Shown: positions 36,001-46,960 of the stretch, piece by piece
How the letters are laid out: each line of letters starts with the position of its first letter
Numbering within the stretch: the stretch's first letter is position 1
NCBI GenBank assembly: GCA_020064725.1
Contig: JAGTWJ010000011.1
Span: forward strand, 1,054,001 to 1,118,000
DNA length: 64,000 nt
Origin: Drechslerella dactyloides
Taxonomy: Eukaryota > Ascomycota > Orbiliomycetes > Orbiliales > Orbiliaceae
Direction: 5' to 3'
Made by a program: the position numbers and the translations under genes
Notes under the pieces: generated by a model
What the model was told of the DNA's origin: nothing
Databases searched by the model: none
Seen by the model: the letters and a program-made list of their open reading frames with translations, nothing else

Positions 36001-36601
36001 GCTTGCTGGCGTTGAATGTGAATTGTCCGGCGTAACTTCGCATGTTCGCGACAGCGTCGACCTTGGCGACCGGCGACTCGGACACCCGGAGCGTGATACC
36101 GGAGCTGGCACCGTTGCTCGGACTGCGCGTCGGCCGCGACTGGTAGAAGGTGGTTGCTGCGGAATTGGCAACGGCATCTTTCTTGCTGTCTTCTTCTTCG
36201 TCGGAGGATATGCCCGCGTAGGGGACTTCGGTGTCGTCGTCCAGGTCGATTTTGATGACATAGGGGCGCCGAGCCGGTGGAGTCTCAACTGCGGCTGCAG
36301 GCAAGGCAGCGGTGGGAACGGATCTCGGCTTGATCGGCGACTCTTTGATGACGGGAGAGCTGGCGGCGACCTGGATGACGACGGGAGCGCTTTTCGCAGG
36401 CGTCCCGATGATTTGTGTAGGGATAGTTGCAGGAGGCGACGAAGGGAGGTCGTCAATCTCATCCCCGGGGAGGTCTCGAAGTGGGAATGTGAGCGGCATG
36501 CTAACGGGCATGGTCGCATCATCGCTGAGAAGACCTGAGGGAGCTTCTGGCTCCGACCACTTGACGCGCTTTGGGGAGCGACCCTCAGTTGGTGAATCCA
36601 T
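33070..36601 (-). CDS. fun30: SNF2-family chromatin remodeller Fun30/SMARCAD1
   Basis: Exons 36601-34379 and 34314-33070 (phase 0; donor gtgagt, acceptor gatag) encode 1155 residues. The N-terminus carries SUMO-interaction-like motifs (VIDLTD, EVIVLDDD, VDLISSDEE). Two CUE-like ubiquitin-binding helical pairs follow (IIETLVREFPEMAKQKVIKAV; RVKRVYPALDMRDVVDALI). The ATPase has DEMGLGKT, VAIFDEGHQLKN (reconstituted by the intron), LLTGTPLQNN, VLIFSQFTTVLDIL, LLSTKAGGVGLNL and QAEDRAWRIGQ. Fun30 enzymes slide and evict nucleosomes, maintain heterochromatin and promote DNA-end resection. The C-terminus ends 25 residues after the helicase core at a UAG, but the frame then stays open for 426 codons. 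Confidence 0.95.
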
Positions 36602-37454
36602 TGCTGATGAAGTCCTAGGAGGTGTGGTGGTTGATATTAGCGATGTTTGTAGACGGCGCGCGGACCTGTGTGAGGATAGAGTCGATGAGGTGACGGCTGG
36701 TAGGAGAACTTACTGGGTGCAACGGATGTATGTAGTATCGATCGCTGGCGACAGATGCTTGCTACCAAGGGAAAGATGAGAACTGATGCTGTGGATGCTG
36801 AAGGTCAAATCAGTCCGTTGAGCTCAATCCACATTTAAAGATGTTTGTCATTCCCACGAAAAAATTGCGGGAGAACTAAAGAGCACGAAAAACCACATGG
36901 GGAGCAAGATAGTGGTAACACCCCCTGACGAGCTCTGCAGAGGTGACAACAGGTGAACCAGGCGGCCAGCTCGATGTCTCGTCTGTGTCTTTCGCTACCA
37001 TGAAGACAGGGTAGCAGGGGCCCATGAGATAGATGCACACAGGATGGAGCTTACCTTGTCAAACAAGCAAAACCGGAGAACCGACAGTCGACGATACAAT
37101 AGCAAGAGACAGGATAACGGAACCTGTCCCGAAAAACGGATGGCAAGGGCGAAGAATGCGGTTATCTCTATCGTTATCGACGTCGTGGGGGGTGAAGAAG
37201 GAAGTGAGAAAGGAAGGAGGAGGAGAAGCAGACGACGCAGGCACGGCTGGTCGTGGCCATAAACCAAAGACGCAGCCAGGCACCCGGAAGGGGGAAAACC
37301 GCCTGCCTGCACACGCGACCGCCGCCCGCACGCGAAGTCACCTTACTTACCCGCGCCCTCATTTTCCCCCACACAATGAGGGAATGAGGGAAACCACGTC
37401 CGCCGTCCCTCGCTCAACCAACCACACACCCGCCGACGACAGCCCATCGCGACA
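36602..37454. promoter_or_regulatory. Divergent promoter region fun30 / vma21
   Basis: Starts at 36601 (minus) and 37455 (plus) flank 853 bp without a supported gene. Overlapping open frames near 37033-37554 on both strands are low-complexity. No specific sites are named. Confidence 0.4.
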
Positions 37455-37895
37455 ATGGCCACCCGCCGCGTCAAGAACACCGAGAAGACATCCGACGATG
37501 CTTCGACCGCCTCCGCTCCCGTCCTGCCGAAGGCCATGCAGGCCGAAAGGATGAAGGCAAACCCCGGCCCCGCCATCCCCGCGTACGTCCACACTCCACA
37601 CCCGTCCACCATCCCAGCCACCACACTTCCACTATATAAAGTATATGTATATACAGAACCCTGCTGACAGTTGTCGACATGGTACAGCGAGGTCCTCGTC
37701 AAGCTCTTCGGCTTCACCGGCGCCATGATCATCGGCCCCATCGGCTGCTACTACCTCAGCACCAACGTCCTCTTCCCAGGCTCCACCGTCCTCGGCGCCT
37801 CCATTGCCGCCATCGTCGCCAACGTCGTTCTGATAGCCTTCGTCGTCGTAGCGATGCGCGAGGACGACGGCGAGGATTCCAAGAAGAATAAATAG
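37455..37895 (+). CDS. vma21: V-ATPase assembly factor Vma21-like
   Basis: Exons 37455-37582 and 37688-37895 encode 111 residues. A disordered N-terminus (MATRRVKNTEK) precedes two membrane spans, VLVKLFGFTGAMIIGPIGCYY and VLGASIAAIVANVVLIAFV, with the family's FPGST luminal turn between them. The acidic tail ends DSKKNK, a dilysine ER-retrieval signal at positions -4 and -3. Vma21 escorts the V0 sector of the vacuolar proton pump out of the ER. The acceptor after tggtacag was chosen because it alone gives the correct phase; an earlier cag at 37670 would shift the frame. Confidence 0.9.
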
Positions 37896-38479
37896 ATAAA
37901 TACACCGTCGCGAATTGATAAGCCTAGTACCTACCCGGACGGGTCGCCGGCCACACACCCAAGCTACCGACGCTGCTCGCCATCTATCCAGCCATCCACT
38001 CATCGAGCTATCTACCTATCTCTCGGCGATCTATTTATCAGCGAATTGGAGCTATCTCGGGTACGGCTGTTTCGTACGTCTGTGTGGTTCATAGCAGTAA
38101 TTTACCAGCGTGTATGATATACTCTACGGTGGATTTGATATCGGGCGCCCGGCGTTGCTGGCTGTGTTCACAAAAAAATCAGCGTTTAATGCGGAGGCTG
38201 GTCTCGTACACCAGAATCTTAATCTCCGATGTTCAGGCACGGCTGCCTGTCTCGAACGATATATGAGCGACCTTTTTATATATAAGAGGTGCATGCTCAG
38301 TCAGTATCATACGTATATGTCATCGTAACTGCACTATCATCGGCACTATAATACAATTTCCGCCATATAATCATACTCATTCCAAACTTTTGCACCACTC
38401 GTCGCTCCTCCGCTACTCATGCAAATTTACAATCGCTGCCCGAAAACTAGAAAGCCACGTAGAGCCTCCGTGTAATCAA
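37896..38479. other. Convergent intergenic, 0.6 kb
   Basis: 3' flanks of vma21 and the MMSDH gene, with CTAT/ATCT-rich imperfect repeats at 37985-38035. Nothing else seen. Confidence 0.5.
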
Positions 38480-40290
38480 TCAGTGGTGTGTCGGCATCTC
38501 AGTCTTCGCCCGCGTCGCAACCGCATCCTCCGCCCTCCACAGCGACGTCACCGTCTTCAGCTGCGTGTAGAACTGCAGTCCGTGTCGTCCGTAGAAGTAG
38601 TTGGCATTGCCTGCAATCGACGCCTTGTTACCTGTACCCCGCCATTCTCATTAGCACACCATTGCAATCGGATAGTATTACACAGAGCATCAAAATTTAT
38701 TTACGTACCAGTGAAGGAGAAGCTCGTTGCCAAGGGCACTGGAATCGGCACGTTGATGCCAACTTGTCCCGCCTCGATGTCCTTCTGGAAGCGTCCCGCC
38801 GTCGCACCGCTCTGCGTGAACACCGCCACGCCGTTGCCGTACTTGTTCCGATTGATCAGCTCGATCGCGTCCTCCAGCGTGTCGACGTTCAAGCACACGA
38901 GCACGGGGCCGAAAATCTCCTCCTTGTAGCACTTCATCTCGGTCGTGACGTTCGCCAGGATTGTCGGTCCGACGAAATTGCCGTTCGGGTATTTCTCCGG
39001 TCGGTAGCCACGGCCGTCGAGCAGGAGCGTCGCACCCTCATCCACACCGCTCTGCACGAGCGCCTCGATCTTCTCGCGCGCCGCGGGGGAGATGACAGGG
39101 CCGAGGTCCGCGCCCTCCTCGAAGCCGCCGTTGACGCTGAGTTGCGCCGCGCGCTTCGCGATCTCAGGTAGCCATTCCTTCGTCTCGCCGACCATCACGA
39201 GCGTCGACAGCGCCATGCATCGCTGCCCTGCGGCGCCGAAGGACGCGCCAACGATCGCGTTGATGGCCTGGTTCTTGTTCGCGTCGGGGAGGACGGCGGC
39301 GTGGTTCTTCGCGCCGAGATTCGCCTGCACGCGCTTCCCCTTCGCGGAGCCGCGGGTGTAGATGTACTCGCCGGCCTTGTCGCTGCCGACAAAGCTGATG
39401 GCCTTGATCCGCGGCTCGTCGATGATGAAATCCACGGTCTTGGCGCTGCCGTGCACAACGTTCACGACACCGGGCGGGAAACCCGCCTCCTTCGCCAGCT
39501 CGGCGAGGATCATCGCCGCGCCGGGATCTCGCTCCGAAGGCTTCAGCACGATGCAGTTGCCCGTTATCGTCGCAACGGGGAGACACCACAGCGGGATCAT
39601 GGCCGGGAAATTGAACGGACAGATCGCAGCGACGACGCCCAGCGGCTCGCGGTAGCTGCGGGTTTCCATGTCCTTGCTAACCTCGAGCACCTCGCCGGTA
39701 AGCTGCGTGGTGATCCCGCAGGCGGTTTCGGCGACCTGCAACCCGCGGAGAACGTCGCCCTTGGCGTCGGCGAAGGTCTTGCCCTGTTCGAGCGTGATGC
39801 TGGCGGCGAGGCGGTCCCAGTGCTGCCGGATGAGGGCGACGAAGCGGAACATGATCTGCTGACGGGACAGCAGAGACGTCGCGCGCCACGCGGGGAACGC
39901 CTTCGCGGCGCTGTCGACGGCGGCCTTGAGTTCCGCGTCCGTAGACTGCGGGACGCGCGTGACGAGGTTGTTCGTCGCGGGGTCGTGCAGGTCGATCCAT
40001 TGCGTGGTCGACGATTCCACGAATTCATTGTCGACGAACCATTTCGTGTTCGGCGGGTTCGCGATCTTCTCGTGCGTCATGGGATACTCGACGGTGGCGG
40101 CGGCCGTCGCCGTCGCGGGGTTGAGGTGCTGCGCGGTGGCAGTCAGCCGCCGGACGGCCGTGGTGGTCGCGGTCTTGGACAGCGGGGAGGCCATTCTGAG
40201 GGAGAGCGGCGTCGGGGCGACGTGGATGTGAGCGGTAGGCGTGCGAAGAGCAGAGACCAAAGAGCGAGAGAGGAGCCTGCGAGCGGCCAT
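38480..40290 (-). CDS. Methylmalonate-semialdehyde dehydrogenase (acylating), mitochondrial
   Basis: Exons 40290-38709 and 38631-38480 (phase 1) encode 577 residues. The N-terminal 50 residues are Arg/Ser/Ala-rich without acids ([16 protein letters not shown]), a mitochondrial presequence. ALDH features are [45 protein letters not shown] and the catalytic Cys in [24 protein letters not shown] and the exon 2 segment [18 protein letters not shown] are typical of the ALDH6 group. It converts methylmalonate semialdehyde to propionyl-CoA (and malonate semialdehyde to acetyl-CoA) with NAD and CoA in valine, uracil and inositol catabolism. The tail KTEMPTHH is encoded only by the second exon. Confidence 0.95.
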
Positions 40291-41379
40291 TTTCTGTGCC
40301 CAGATCCGTCAGCGGCGTGAATGCAGGAGGTTGGTGGAAGCGTAGCTCAGCAATCAGACAAGCTTCCTTTCTGCGTGCGTGGCCAATTTAATTGATTGAA
40401 TCTGGGGAAGCAGCCGAGCTTTAACGCTCGAGCTCCGGCGCAGACCCGACGCTGGACCGCACGTAGCCGAACACCTACCCGAGTGTATCTATCGTGCCAC
40501 AGCGCCGACCGGAGATGAAAGAAATTATCAAAAGTACGGCCCGTGAACCGCAGTCGACGCGTAATCCCCCAATTGTCCCAAGGGTGGCGATGGTGTTTTT
40601 ATATTCCAGCGAACCGTCGGAGCTGCAACGTGGGGCGGCAACACACAATCTGCAACAGCCTCCTCTTAAATCATTAACGTGGCCACAGCGGAAAGGAACA
40701 GCGGTACCTGCACCGCCAGCCACGCCTGCAGGAGAAGCAGGTACCTCGCTCACGGACCCACATCTAGGGCCTAGGCCTAGTCTCAGGGTGCATGGCAGTC
40801 CGACACGATGATATATCCATCCAGGCAGGGCTGCCCTGCGTATATTAATCAATCGCTCCGACAACGGAGATAGAAGATCGATCGTGGCCAGCCATCACGT
40901 ACGACATTCATTGATACTTTAGATTCCTACCCTTTTATCAATATATCTGCTGCACGCGGCACATCTCGAAGGAATCATCTCAGTGAAAAAAGATAACAGA
41001 ATTCAAAGTACGAACGTAATAATGTAACGTAAACTCCTAAGAATAAGAATAGCTAGTGTACTAAAAACAACTTTTCTCTCAATCGATCGATCGTTCGTTC
41101 CATCTCGTCCCTGCTGTCTGTATCCGCATTAAAGACACAAAGCACCGCAAGATCTCTCGCCACTATGCTAGTATAACATGTCGGCCACTGCCCTTCTCTC
41201 ACCACCTCCACTCACTCCCACCCCCTCCTCCATATCATCCATCATACCGAAAACGAAGAAAATGGTGATGATAATAATAGTAATACTACTAATAATAATA
41301 ATGCACACATGCCCCTGCCATAGCTACCTACCTACCTACTCCCCACCACCTCTACCCCACCACTCCATCTTCCATCCAT
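40291..41379. other. Intergenic, 1.1 kb
   Basis: MMSDH promoter (left) and calnexin 3' flank (right). Short runs of ATCGATCG near 41080 and an AATAAT microsatellite near 41265-41300. No gene supported. Confidence 0.5.
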
Positions 41380-43424
41380 CTACTCCTTCTTGCTGGCCCG
41401 CTTGGTCGCCTTCGGCTTGTCCGCCCCCGACGCGGTAGCCTCATCGATCTTCTCCTCAACCTTCTCCTTCAGCTCCTTCGCCACCTCTTTTGCCTTGGCC
41501 ACCGGCTTCTTAACCGCGGCAGCCGGGGCAGGGGACAGCACCGCCATGACGGCACCGATAACAATCGCGAGGGCGGTCGCAACAACAGCCCCGATTCCAC
41601 CAGCGAACGCGGGCATGAAGCGGATCGCCTCAACGGGGTCCTTCTGGAACAGCGTGAGGAACAGGTCCAGGTTCTCCTTGATGTACTTGACGGGGTCCTC
41701 CTTGAAGTCAAGGTCGAGCGGGCTCTTGGGCGCCGGCTTGTCGTCGTCCTCGCCGGGCTTCGGCTTGTTCGCCTCGTCCTCCTGCTCCTCGATTCCGTGC
41801 TTCACCTCAAAGGTGGCCTTCTGGATCGCCTCGGCGTCCTCGATCGAGTGTCCGACGTAGATGTTGTCGAAGAGAATGCCGTTGGACATGGTCCAGAGCT
41901 CAATGCCAATGCCTCCAATCGGCTCAAAGTTCGATGGGTTCTTGTCCTCAAAGTAGGCCGGGTTGGCAATCTTGCGCGGCTCCCAGACGCCCTTGTACGC
42001 CGGGTTGCTGATCTGGGGGCGGGTCCACTTGCCCTTGTAGGCCGGGTTGGGCTTCATCGGCCTCTCCCACTTGCCGCAGCCGGAGGCGTCCGCGCACTTG
42101 GGGTTGGGGACGGTCGGGGCAACCCAGTCGCCGTCTTCCTCATCAACCCATCCTTCAGGCTTCTCAGCCTCGGGGTCAGCGATCTCGAGCGACTCGTTCT
42201 CCAGCCAGTCGTCGGGCTTGGTGGCTTCCTCGTCAACAATCTCGTACGGGGCATCCTCATCCCAGTCTTCAGGCTTAGTTGCATCCGGATCCGGGATCAT
42301 GGCCTCTTCAACCCAGTCTTCCGGCTTCTTGTCATCCGGGTCGGAGATCTCCTTCGGCGGCTCAACAGAGGGAGTGAAGTCCTCGAGGAGAGTACCGTTC
42401 TTGACGCGGATGCCATCGATCTTGATCTCAAAGTAGTTGTCCGGCTTGACGATGAGCGTGTACAGGACGGTCTGCTTGACGATGCGGGCCATGGGGGCGG
42501 AGGAAAGGTGCTTCTCCTCGTACTCGCCGGTCTTGGGGTTCTTGTGGTTGAAGATGAAGTGGACCTTGTTGGTGCCGCCGCACTTGTCGGGGCCGAACAT
42601 GATGACGTACGGCGAGGTGTTCGAGAACTCCTCAGTATGGAGCTCCTTTCTCTCGCGCAGCATCTTGAGGTAGGCGCCACCGCACTCGAGGCCCTCTGGA
42701 ATTTTTCACCCGTTAGTCCGTGTATCGATAGCGGTGGTGGAATCGTAGGAATATTTATATCATACCCTGCAGCTTGACTTCATATTGAATGACGAGCGCC
42801 TTGCCCTTGGGGTCGACCGGCTTCTTAAACTTGGTCGAGATGGCGTGATGTGCGGCCTTGTCCTTGACGACTACATTCACCTCATATCAGCACACATTCT
42901 CATAGCCAAACATACGCGCACGCGACCTTCCACCCGCTCCGGATGACAAGCACGTGGGGGTATCAGCCCTACCTAATCCTTTGTCTCCGATGATCCCCTG
43001 CAGGACATACGGCTCCTCGTGGCCCCAATTGCCAACGTAGGCCCATTCTTCCTCACCCGTGTTGCCCTTCTTCGCATGACTGGGCGTCCACCGCGTTTTC
43101 CAGTCGTCGGTGAACTGCTCCCAGAAGGGAGCCTTGACGGACGTATAGGGCTGCACGGCAATTGGCAGGTCGTCAGCTAGTCGTTCCGGTGCAACACGTA
43201 CCGTACGCGCTAGGGGAGGAGAGCGGGGTGTCGATCCCCACTCGGGCATCGAGACTTACTGTGAAGGTCGGCTTTTTTATGGAAGCGGTGGAGGTGGAGG
43301 ATGTGCTCGTCGAGGTGGAAGACTCTTCGTTACCAAGAGCCTCGTCGAGGTCGTCCGCGACGGCATTGCCAAAGTAGGCTGCCGACGACAGAAAGGCGGC
43401 AGCTGCCGCGGTTGTGAAGCGCAT
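41380..43424 (-). CDS. Calnexin, ER membrane lectin chaperone
   Basis: Exons 43424-43260, 43150-42973, 42870-42766 and 42695-41380 encode 587 residues. The signal peptide is [22 protein letters not shown]. The lectin domain contains [41 protein letters not shown], and MFGPDKCG with [11 protein letters not shown]. The P-domain has four PD-x-KPEDWDE-type repeats and the matching GxWxxPxIxNPxYKG repeats. A single TM ([22 protein letters not shown]) precedes a Lys-rich cytosolic tail (KRASKKE). It binds monoglucosylated N-glycans on nascent glycoproteins in the ER. The first three introns keep phases 0, 1 and 1. A CAGCGTG sequence about 300 bp upstream may be a UPR element. Confidence 0.96.
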
Positions 43425-43719
43425 GGTGGACTAGAGAAGCCTCTAGAGATCCTGCGATAGCTGCTGTCAGTACCGGTCCCGCAAGCTCAGGAGGTCCAAT
43501 TGCAAGAGATGCAGCAGATGCCGGGAGCCAGAAATCCAGCTTCTCGGGCGGACAAGAAAACGTAGAGATGGGTCCGACAAGATTTCAAGCGTGGGCGAAT
43601 AAATCAAAATGTGGGGAGCGGAGAGAAATCAGGGCAGAGATACACGGACGTACAGTACAGAGAACCAGACAGCGAAAGTGACCCGAGCGGCAATTCTTCC
43701 AAGACCCGTTCGAATTGAC

Positions 43720-43726
43720 CAGCGTG
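43720..43726 (+). promoter_or_regulatory. CAGCGTG, possible unfolded-protein-response element
   Basis: The heptamer matches the core of the yeast UPRE bound by Hac1 and lies about 296 bp upstream of the calnexin start. A 7-bp match can occur by chance, and filamentous fungi may use a different consensus. Confidence 0.2.
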
Positions 43727-44493
43727 TTAACAGCAGTCGAAGCAGAAGTCTACAAAAGGCGGACGAAGAGAACTGGAGGAAAGAAGAGAAGAGGAAGAGA
43801 CGGAGAAGTGTGCTGATGTCAGTTGATTTATTTGGGGATTTGGCGTGGGACGGCGCGGGCAGCTCGCTCGACCGGCCGAAATTGACAGGTTGGCCACAAA
43901 AGCCCGCCGGAGCATCGTCCACACCGTCCACACCATCCCATCCAATGCAAACCCACATCGCCCACGCTGCTCCACCACCACGTCCATTGAGCATCCGCAG
44001 CACGACCCGGCGGACGAACAAGGCAGCTGGCCAGCCCTGGCCAGCCCGTCGCCGCTGCCCGCAAACAGTCCGTCAAGCAGGGTAACGCAGAGGCATCCCA
44101 TGTCTCCCCATGCACCCTCGGATTCCCTGAAACGAAAGGTCCCCACTGCAGTTGGTCGCTTGCATATCGGCAAGGAACGGTTTCCAGAAGAGTCCACGTA
44201 CATACATACCGTTTGTATGTACGTACCAGCAGCCACCCGTAGGTACCTACATACAACAGGAACGGACGAGACAACCAGAGCGCTTGTCGGACGTACGATA
44301 CACATACACGCTGTGGATGGCAATCCAACTTGTTCGCAATTGATTAACGTCACCAAACTCGTGCCTGTTGGAGCGCATGTTGCACGGAGTATGTACACAA
44401 TATAGTCTAACCAAGTACCGCACGTTTATAATAGACAATCTAATCTGAGATCTGACGGTACCTGCATGTATGCATTATGTACAGTCGCACTTC

Positions 44494-44513
44494 TGTCATG
44501 TCATGTCATGTCA
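44494..44513 (+). repeat. (TGTCA)n microsatellite
   Basis: Four tandem TGTCA copies. Confidence 0.9.
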
Positions 44514-45408
44514 GCCGTGGCACCCGGGTCCGTCAGAAATATAACTGTCCAGCCTGTCCACTTGCATCAAACGGTGTTGATAAGCACCGCGCGCACGGCA
44601 TTGCATCCAGGCACGGAGCTATAAATATTCGTAAGGGTTGACTCTTGGTATGCGGCTATCAGTGCCGCCGCCCTTCTGCGGCAGCCCGTTGTTTCTAATT
44701 AAAATCGAGACAACAGTAATAGTTCGTGGTTAGATCTCACCTCGCCGTCGCGCCGCCACTCGTGAATATGTGTGTATGTACATACTTGCATCAGCTCATC
44801 AATCTCGATGCTGTCCCGTTGGACAAGCATGTGCAGGAGATGAGATTCCAAGCCTTTATAAATCTAAAGGCGCACTGTTAACTTGCCTGATATGGAAGAA
44901 TATAATGGAACTTATCCCTACACGGCGCTGCGCAATTGTAATTACATTAATTATCCTCCAAGGTCCATCCCTCCTCCATCTGATGTTTTTGTGCCAAGCT
45001 AGCAGGCTGAAGGAGCGGGTATGTAAAATCTGCCCAACTATCATCTCGAGATGGACATCTTCGTATCGCAATGGTAGCAACGACATTATTAAGCAATCTT
45101 ACCAATAGCCGGCGTGCATGACCATCGTTCATAATGTCTAACTGCTAATCTAAAGTATTTCCTCCACGAAACCCATAAAACCCTCCCAATTCCATCAAAA
45201 TCGATGAAGTCGATTACTTAGGAGGGTGCTATATCCCAGTCATGGGCGCCAACAATCCGATTCAGCCACCGTACGCTGGCACCTCGACACGGTTATATTT
45301 TCGACAGAATAGTATAACTCGAAACATTTCGAGATCAATTTTTTTTTTGCGATATAACCTAACATGTATATATTACTTATACACTGTACCAGCCCCACTG
45401 ACCGCGAC

Positions 45409-46960
45409 TCACGCATTACACGCCGACGAGCTCAACCCCCTCACGCCATGCGACGCAATATTCGAACACGCCTCCCCAGGAACATCCCCGTTCGTCGCAT
45501 CCACAAGATCCAACCCTTCGAACGCGATATTGTAGCACGGATTCACCTTCGAGCACGAAACGCTCGCCCGGCGCTTGCCATGCGTGATCGTACCCGTGAA
45601 ATTCGCCCAGACAACATTGCTAACCAGCATCTTGCTCGTGCCCCCATACGACCCGTTGTTCCCATTATCCTGCGTCAACGCCGGCCCGCTGTCCGCGCCC
45701 TGGACGTCAAAGTTGCTGAACAGAATGTTCCGAACGTACCCCCACCCGCCGCCGCGGGGCTGGTTCTCGCTCTCGTAGCCGGACTGCGGCGCCTGAACAC
45801 CGATCCAGGTCTTGATGTACGCGGAGTTGTGCATGTCCTCGTTGTACCGCACGATTCGCACGTTATCGATCCACACGTTCTCGACGCTGCTGTCCTCGAG
45901 GTATTGACCTAGACTGCCGATGGCGATGCCGTTGCCGCCGTGGCAGAGGACGTCCGAGACGTAGATGTTGTAGCTGCGCGGCTTGATGGCGACGCAGTCG
46001 TCGCCGCCCTGGTAGGTGAACCCTTTGAGATAGATGTTGCGCGCGTCCATCGTGTTGAAGCCGTCGGTGTTCTGCACCCAGTTGGTCCCGTAGGGGGCCG
46101 AGTAGGCGGTCGAGTTGGAGGTTATGTTGGTGAAGTACATGTCGGTGCCGTTCATGATGTTGATTGCCCATAGCGGGGATTGCCGGACGAAGAAGTTGGA
46201 GACGGTGACCTGCGAGACGTTCCAGAAGACGAACGGCATCGGGCGGCCTTCCTGAGTTGATCTGTTATCTCATATCTATTTAGTTATGCAATTACCTACA
46301 AGCTATAAAGCGGCAGCTGTAGAAGATATAAATGGTTATGCGATATAATCTACGTACCCATGCTCAGCATTGTACCAAGCGTTGCCGTTGCCGTCGATGC
46401 CACCGATGCCGAATCCATCGATGATGATATTGTCGCCTGTGATCACGAACCCTGCCCGGTGATTCTGGAAGGCGATTCTGTACGAATTGGCTCGCCAGTA
46501 CGCCAGGTCGTCCGAGAGCTGTTATAAAAGTCCCACCAACGTATCAGTCAGCGACACACGGCTCTCGATTGCAGGTAATAGGGCATAGATGCATACCGTG
46601 AACGTTCCATACCAGTCGATCTGGACGTTATTCATCACCCTACGCCATCATAGCAGCTATCCGTTAGCCATTGAACACATGAGTTTGGAAAAATGAGTAT
46701 ATATCTTACGGATTCAACCGCTGTGCGATCCAATAGTTCTCGCCTTCAGGGAAGCGAATGATCCCGCCATCACCACAGTCCTTGAACGCTTTGAGAATAT
46801 TCGGCACGTCGTCTTTCAGCGGCTTGTTCTTCTCCTTCTTGTACGCGTGCACCGTGCACGTCTTGCGGCCGTGAGTAGTGCCGTGGCTAACAGTGCCTGA
46901 TGTTGCAAGCGCGCTGGACGCCAGCAACAGCACGAACGCAAAGGCCTCTTGGACCCTCAT
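45409..46960 (-). CDS. Exo-polygalacturonase (GH28), secreted
   Basis: Exons 46960-46710, 46639-46597, 46518-46358 and 46261-45409 encode 435 residues. The start is the ATG before the signal peptide AFAFVLLLASSALA. The parallel beta-helix carries GH28 landmarks: NTDGFNT, GGDDCVAIK (catalytic Asp pair), CHGGNGIAIGSLG and SAYIKTWIG. The loop GSTQEGRPMPFVFWNVS is typical of exo-acting enzymes and is completed by the exon 3-4 splice; other acceptors break it. It releases galacturonate from pectin ends in plant cell walls. N-glycosylation sequons are numerous. It is one of three secreted genes in this 8-kb stretch. Confidence 0.93.

Larger units (their letters stand above)
43425..45408. other. Intergenic, 2 kb
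   Basis: Calnexin promoter and polygalacturonase 3' flank. Overlapping open frames of 130-220 codons between 43600 and 44400 on both strands share the same bases and show no family pattern. Contains a (TGTCA)n run. No RNA gene recognised. Confidence 0.5.

Noticed and set aside
39301..40320. 339-codon plus-strand open frame
   Set aside because: Antisense to the methylmalonate-semialdehyde dehydrogenase exon; the opposite strand carries all conserved ALDH motifs, and the frame is a GC-bias shadow.
41797..42777. 326-codon plus-strand open frame
   Set aside because: Antisense to the calnexin P-domain repeats, which produces repetitive Leu/Val-rich sequence by complementarity.
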